NCBI RefSeq assembly: GCF_014529945.1
Contig: NZ_JACVFB010000005.1
Span: 558,001-622,000 of the forward strand
Direction of reading: 5' to 3'
From: Chitinophaga varians
GTDB taxonomy: Bacteria; Bacteroidota; Bacteroidia; Chitinophagales; Chitinophagaceae
DNA: 64,000 nt
In this document: piece after piece, positions 61,464-64,000 of the stretch
Position numbering within the stretch: the stretch's first letter is position 1
Layout of the letters: each line of letters starts with the position of its first letter
Program-made: the position numbers and the translations under genes
The notes under the pieces: model-generated
Databases searched by the model: none
Told to the model about the DNA's origin: nothing
What the model saw: only the letters and a program-made list of their open reading frames with translations

Positions 61464-61500
61464 ATAAAACAGGAATGCCCCGCCGGACCGGCAGGGCATT
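61464..61500 (-). terminator. Terminator of the receptor/lipoprotein operon
   Basis: A 13-bp stem with one mismatch (61474-61486 with 61488-61500) is followed on the minus strand by CCTGTTTT. It starts 15 bases after the last lipoprotein gene. Confidence 0.7.
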
Positions 61501-61515
61501 CGCAGGAGGAGGGAT

Positions 61516-62325
61516 TTACCAGGTCCTGTCAGGGTAAAAATACAAACGGGTCATTTCCAGCCGGAACTGCCCATGGGCCAGGAAGTATGGCTGTACCAGG
61601 CCTTTTTCTCCGGCAAGCGGCAGGTTCATGCCAAATGCGCTAATGCTGCTGTTGTCTTCACTGTCGCCCAAAGCCCACTGATCTGTTGTGCCGGCTTTTG
61701 TAAAATAGATGAAGGCGCCATCCAGCTCGTTTTTAGTATCAAAGTCCGGAGAAGAAAGATAATCTGCGTATACCCAGGTGTTCGGTTTTACGTTTTTGGC
61801 GATATACGTCCTGTATTCGGTGCCCTCGGTGGCATCTTTCCGGTAAAGGAAAATATCGAAAAGTGCATCGCCGTCGGTATGGCGGACATAAAATCCCAGT
61901 TTATTAGTCGCGGCCTCGGCTGCGGGCGGGTTTATCTCCAATGCTTTACCATCGAAATAGATGAAATTAAAAGCGGCTTTGGTGCCACTGCCGGGTAGCG
62001 GTTGACTGAAAATAACTGCCTTGGTGGAAGTATCTGTCAGTGTCAGTGTCGGTGTGGCCTGCTGATGTAACGGTGACGTATAAACGGCATTGAACCCAAT
62101 CATCTCTGCCGGTTTGATGATGAACTTGCCGTAGGCTGTAGCTATGTCATAGTTGGTGGTGTCAATGGATACCTGCCATGCGTGGTCGCTGCCGTTATAT
62201 CCATTGATGACTACCTGCATCACTTTTCTGGCCTTCAGATCTTCCTTATTGCAGGCGGTAAATAGCATACAGAACAGGATGCCCGTGATGGCGGTGGTAA
62301 TGATATGTTTGAATAAAGACTTCAT
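61516..62325 (-). CDS. Uncharacterised lipoprotein, receptor-operon copy 2
   Basis: The 269-residue protein has a lipobox CMLFTAC (about Cys25). It contains INGYNGSDHAWQVSIDT near the N-terminus and KNVKPNTWVYADYLS near the middle, both matching positions in the lipoprotein encoded just upstream (KGYNGGSEDLEVKVDT, KNVKPNEFSETV). The two are diverged paralogues. The gap to the upstream gene is 12 bases, so it is the last gene of the operon with the TonB-dependent receptor. Its ligand is unknown. Confidence 0.78.
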   Translation of the reverse strand: MKSLFKHIITTAITGILFCMLFTACNKEDLKARKVMQVVINGYNGSDHAWQVSIDTTNYDIATAYGKFIIKPAEMIGFNAVYTSPLHQQATPTLTLTDTSTKAVIFSQPLPGSGTKAAFNFIYFDGKALEINPPAAEAATNKLGFYVRHTDGDALFDIFLYRKDATEGTEYRTYIAKNVKPNTWVYADYLSSPDFDTKNELDGAFIYFTKAGTTDQWALGDSEDNSSISAFGMNLPLAGEKGLVQPYFLAHGQFRLEMTRLYFYPDRTW

Positions 62326-62337
62326 GATGTGTTGTTT

Positions 62338-63123
62338 TTATAACTCCAGATTTTTGTTAAACCTTATGCTGCGGTCTATTTCACTTTCACTGAAAATATA
62401 GATAGTGGAAGAGGGATTCGGAGCTGCGGGAGTAGGGGCGCTGGATGAGGTAGGATGCCAGCTATACGCCGTTCCCTGTGTGTAATACTCGTTGGTGCCG
62501 GCCTTGTAGATATAGGCTTTGAACAGCACGGGGGTATTCTGCCCGTTATATTGTTGGCCGGTGGTGGGAAAGGTGGATAATGTCACCGTTTCGCTGAATT
62601 CGTTGGGCTTTACATTTTTAATACGGGTGATTTCTTCGAACACTTTCGGGGTGAAATAGTATTTCCCTAATACGATGTCTACCGGTTCACTGTAGTGGGT
62701 CAGCGTGGGCATGAACAGGTAGGAAATTTTGATTTTTCCGTCTTCTTTGGCCTCTTTTTGTGGCATGTTCATCACCTGACCGTTCATATAAAAAAAGCTG
62801 ATAACGGCTTTCCCTTCCTCTTTTTTCAGTTCTTTTTCCAGTACAATTTTTCCTGTTTCCTGCCCGGAGATGGTCAGTTTTACGGTGTGCTGATTCTCCC
62901 GGAAGGTATAGGCTTCGCTTTGGTTAAAGTTGCCGCTGTTCAAATTGTATTTGAATTTAAAAGTGTCCACTTTTACCTCCAGATCTTCGCTGCCTCCGTT
63001 GTATCCTTTGACGGTGATGGGCAGCATTTCGCCTTTGTAGAGGAAGTCTGTTTTTTTGTTACAGGCGGCTGTTGTCAACAACATGACTCCTGCTATCAAC
63101 GTAAATATTTTCGCGTATGTCAT
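62338..63123 (-). CDS. Uncharacterised lipoprotein, receptor-operon copy 1
   Basis: The 261-residue protein has a lipoprotein signal (MLLTTAAC, about Cys21). The beta-rich mature part shares motifs with the downstream lipoprotein. A C-terminal Pro/Ser linker (SSSAPTPAAPNPSS) precedes a short end. It starts 29 bases after the TonB-dependent receptor stop and is probably its surface partner, taking the place of SusD. Confidence 0.78.
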   Translation of the reverse strand: MTYAKIFTLIAGVMLLTTAACNKKTDFLYKGEMLPITVKGYNGGSEDLEVKVDTFKFKYNLNSGNFNQSEAYTFRENQHTVKLTISGQETGKIVLEKELKKEEGKAVISFFYMNGQVMNMPQKEAKEDGKIKISYLFMPTLTHYSEPVDIVLGKYYFTPKVFEEITRIKNVKPNEFSETVTLSTFPTTGQQYNGQNTPVLFKAYIYKAGTNEYYTQGTAYSWHPTSSSAPTPAAPNPSSTIYIFSESEIDRSIRFNKNLEL

Positions 63124-63152
63124 TTTTCTTTTTTTAGATGATCAGGCATAGA

Positions 63153-64000
63153 TTAGAAAGTGTAGGAAAGGGACAGGCTGAAAGACGTTCCTACTTTGCG
63201 AATGAAGGTGTCCTTGTCTCCAATCCGGGTTTTCGTTTTTCCATCTGCGGATGTTTCATAATGACCTTCTTCATATTTCTGCGAGAAACCTTCTTTCCAT
63301 TCATAGATATCACCCCATTCTGTAGCCGGGATTTGAGACAGGGAAAGGCCATTCCATTTGTCCTGGTATTTGTAGGTGTCGGTGCTGTTGATATAAAAAC
63401 GATAAGCGGTGTTAGTGATGTTGCTGACGTTCAGTCTTACATGCAGTTTTTTGTCCTTCAGGAAAGCGTAACTTAATTGTGCGTCCAGCTGGTCGCGAGG
63501 CCGTTCGTATTCTACGATGTTGGGTGTCATGCCGGCGGTAAAGGTTTTATAGCCCATGTGATTGAAGGCTACGTTGGCGCCTAAACGGTTACCGGTATAT
63601 TGGAGGCCAATATTGTACAATACGGGTACCTGTCCGTATAAGGGTCTCTTTTCTTTTTGCAGGGTTTTGGTACGGTACTCATATCGAATACCATATTTAT
63701 CCTCGGTAAGGCCTTTTCCCTGAAAGGCGCTGGCTTGTACTTCAGAGCTTTGGAGCGTGAGGTTGCCGTTCAGGAAAATATTGTTCAGCCATTTCCAGCC
63801 GGGGTTCATGAACCCGAGCCGTTTGCGTATATCCAGTTCCCAGCCTTTCACCTTTGCCCACTCTGAGTTTTGAGTAGTCACATATACCCTCATGGTGGCA
63901 TCGGGTTGCATGCGGTATATCTCTACTGGTTTATCAAAATATTTATAAAAGAATCCTGCGGAGATGACTTCACCCGGTTGCGGATACCATTCAAAACGCA
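63153..64000 (-). CDS. TonB-dependent receptor, C-terminal part (cut by window edge)
   Basis: The reading frame is open to the end of the window. The 282 visible residues are outer-membrane barrel: RFEWYPQPGEVISAGFFYKYF, WAKVKGWELDIRKRLGFM, YNIGLQYTGNRLGANVAFNHMG and a C-terminal LSLSYTF with a final Phe. The WYPQPGE and YKYFDKP motifs are typical of outer-membrane receptors outside the SusC group. It heads (in this window) an operon with two lipoproteins. The plug and any ligand clue lie outside the window. Confidence 0.93.
   Translation of the reverse strand, partial: RFEWYPQPGEVISAGFFYKYFDKPVEIYRMQPDATMRVYVTTQNSEWAKVKGWELDIRKRLGFMNPGWKWLNNIFLNGNLTLQSSEVQASAFQGKGLTEDKYGIRYEYRTKTLQKEKRPLYGQVPVLYNIGLQYTGNRLGANVAFNHMGYKTFTAGMTPNIVEYERPRDQLDAQLSYAFLKDKKLHVRLNVSNITNTAYRFYINSTDTYKYQDKWNGLSLSQIPATEWGDIYEWKEGFSQKYEEGHYETSADGKTKTRIGDKDTFIRKVGTSFSLSLSYTF

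Overview
The window looks like chromosome of a Bacteroidota, most probably a Chitinophaga-like member of the Chitinophagaceae. The reasons are three SusC/SusD-type loci, two ECF-sigma/FecR cassettes, many lipoproteins with a late lipobox Cys, TPR-containing lipoprotein histidine kinases, promoters of the TTG-N17/20-TAnnTTTG type, and typical Bacteroidota families (DUF4397, DUF4236, DUF4407, DUF1735, TIGR03118, M57). Genus is inferred from gene style, not from a marker gene.

Layout. 1-3.1 kb (minus): start of a SusD lipoprotein and a complete SusC; then an orphan OmpR-type response regulator. 4.2-7 kb: DUF4397 lipoprotein, secreted alpha/beta hydrolase, ArsO-like flavin monooxygenase. 7.1-13.8 kb: sigma/FecR/SusC/SusD nutrient uptake operon closed by a strong terminator. 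13.9-17.5 kb: DUF1772 membrane protein, TIGR03118 lipoprotein, ricin-like secreted protein, arginine-deiminase-fold enzyme. 17.7-19.8 kb: TPR histidine kinase. 20-27.1 kb: an FHA protein translationally coupled to a very large Ser/Thr kinase-cyclase-ATPase protein, followed by three signal-peptide-less proteins, one with a phage tail-collar domain. 27.2-30.1 kb: GH114-like lipoprotein and an M57-type zinc protease carrying a seven-repeat PLL-like propeller.

30.4-42.3 kb is accessory and visibly more AT-rich. It holds two related Cys-rich miniproteins about 6 kb apart, a third metal-binding-like miniprotein, DUF4236/SH3 and DUF4407 membrane proteins, a secreted-peptide-like ORF upstream of a TPR kinase/response-regulator pair, an HNH nuclease, and a minus-strand RteC-like/ATPase/PDDEXK cassette abutting the 3' side of tRNA-Asp. 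42.5-43.5 kb: endonuclease V and a UBP zinc finger. 43.6-52.3 kb: a second sigma/FecR/SusC/SusD operon that also encodes a DUF1735-F5/8C surface lipoprotein and an endonuclease/exonuclease/phosphatase lipoprotein, so its enzyme is a predicted phosphodiesterase/phosphatase rather than a glycosidase. 52.4-53.8 kb: three tandem paralogues, one internally deleted. 53.9-61.4 kb: mixed small genes (cytochrome c lipoprotein, AhpD-like, DMP19, CsgG-like, DUF1493, serine hydrolase). 61.5-64 kb (minus): a TonB-dependent receptor, cut by the window edge, with two related lipoproteins.

The best candidates for undescribed biology are the FHA-kinase/cyclase-tail-collar cluster (20-27 kb), the miniprotein/peptide/two-component/HNH island (30-39 kb), and the RteC-like cassette with overlapping palindromes in front of it.
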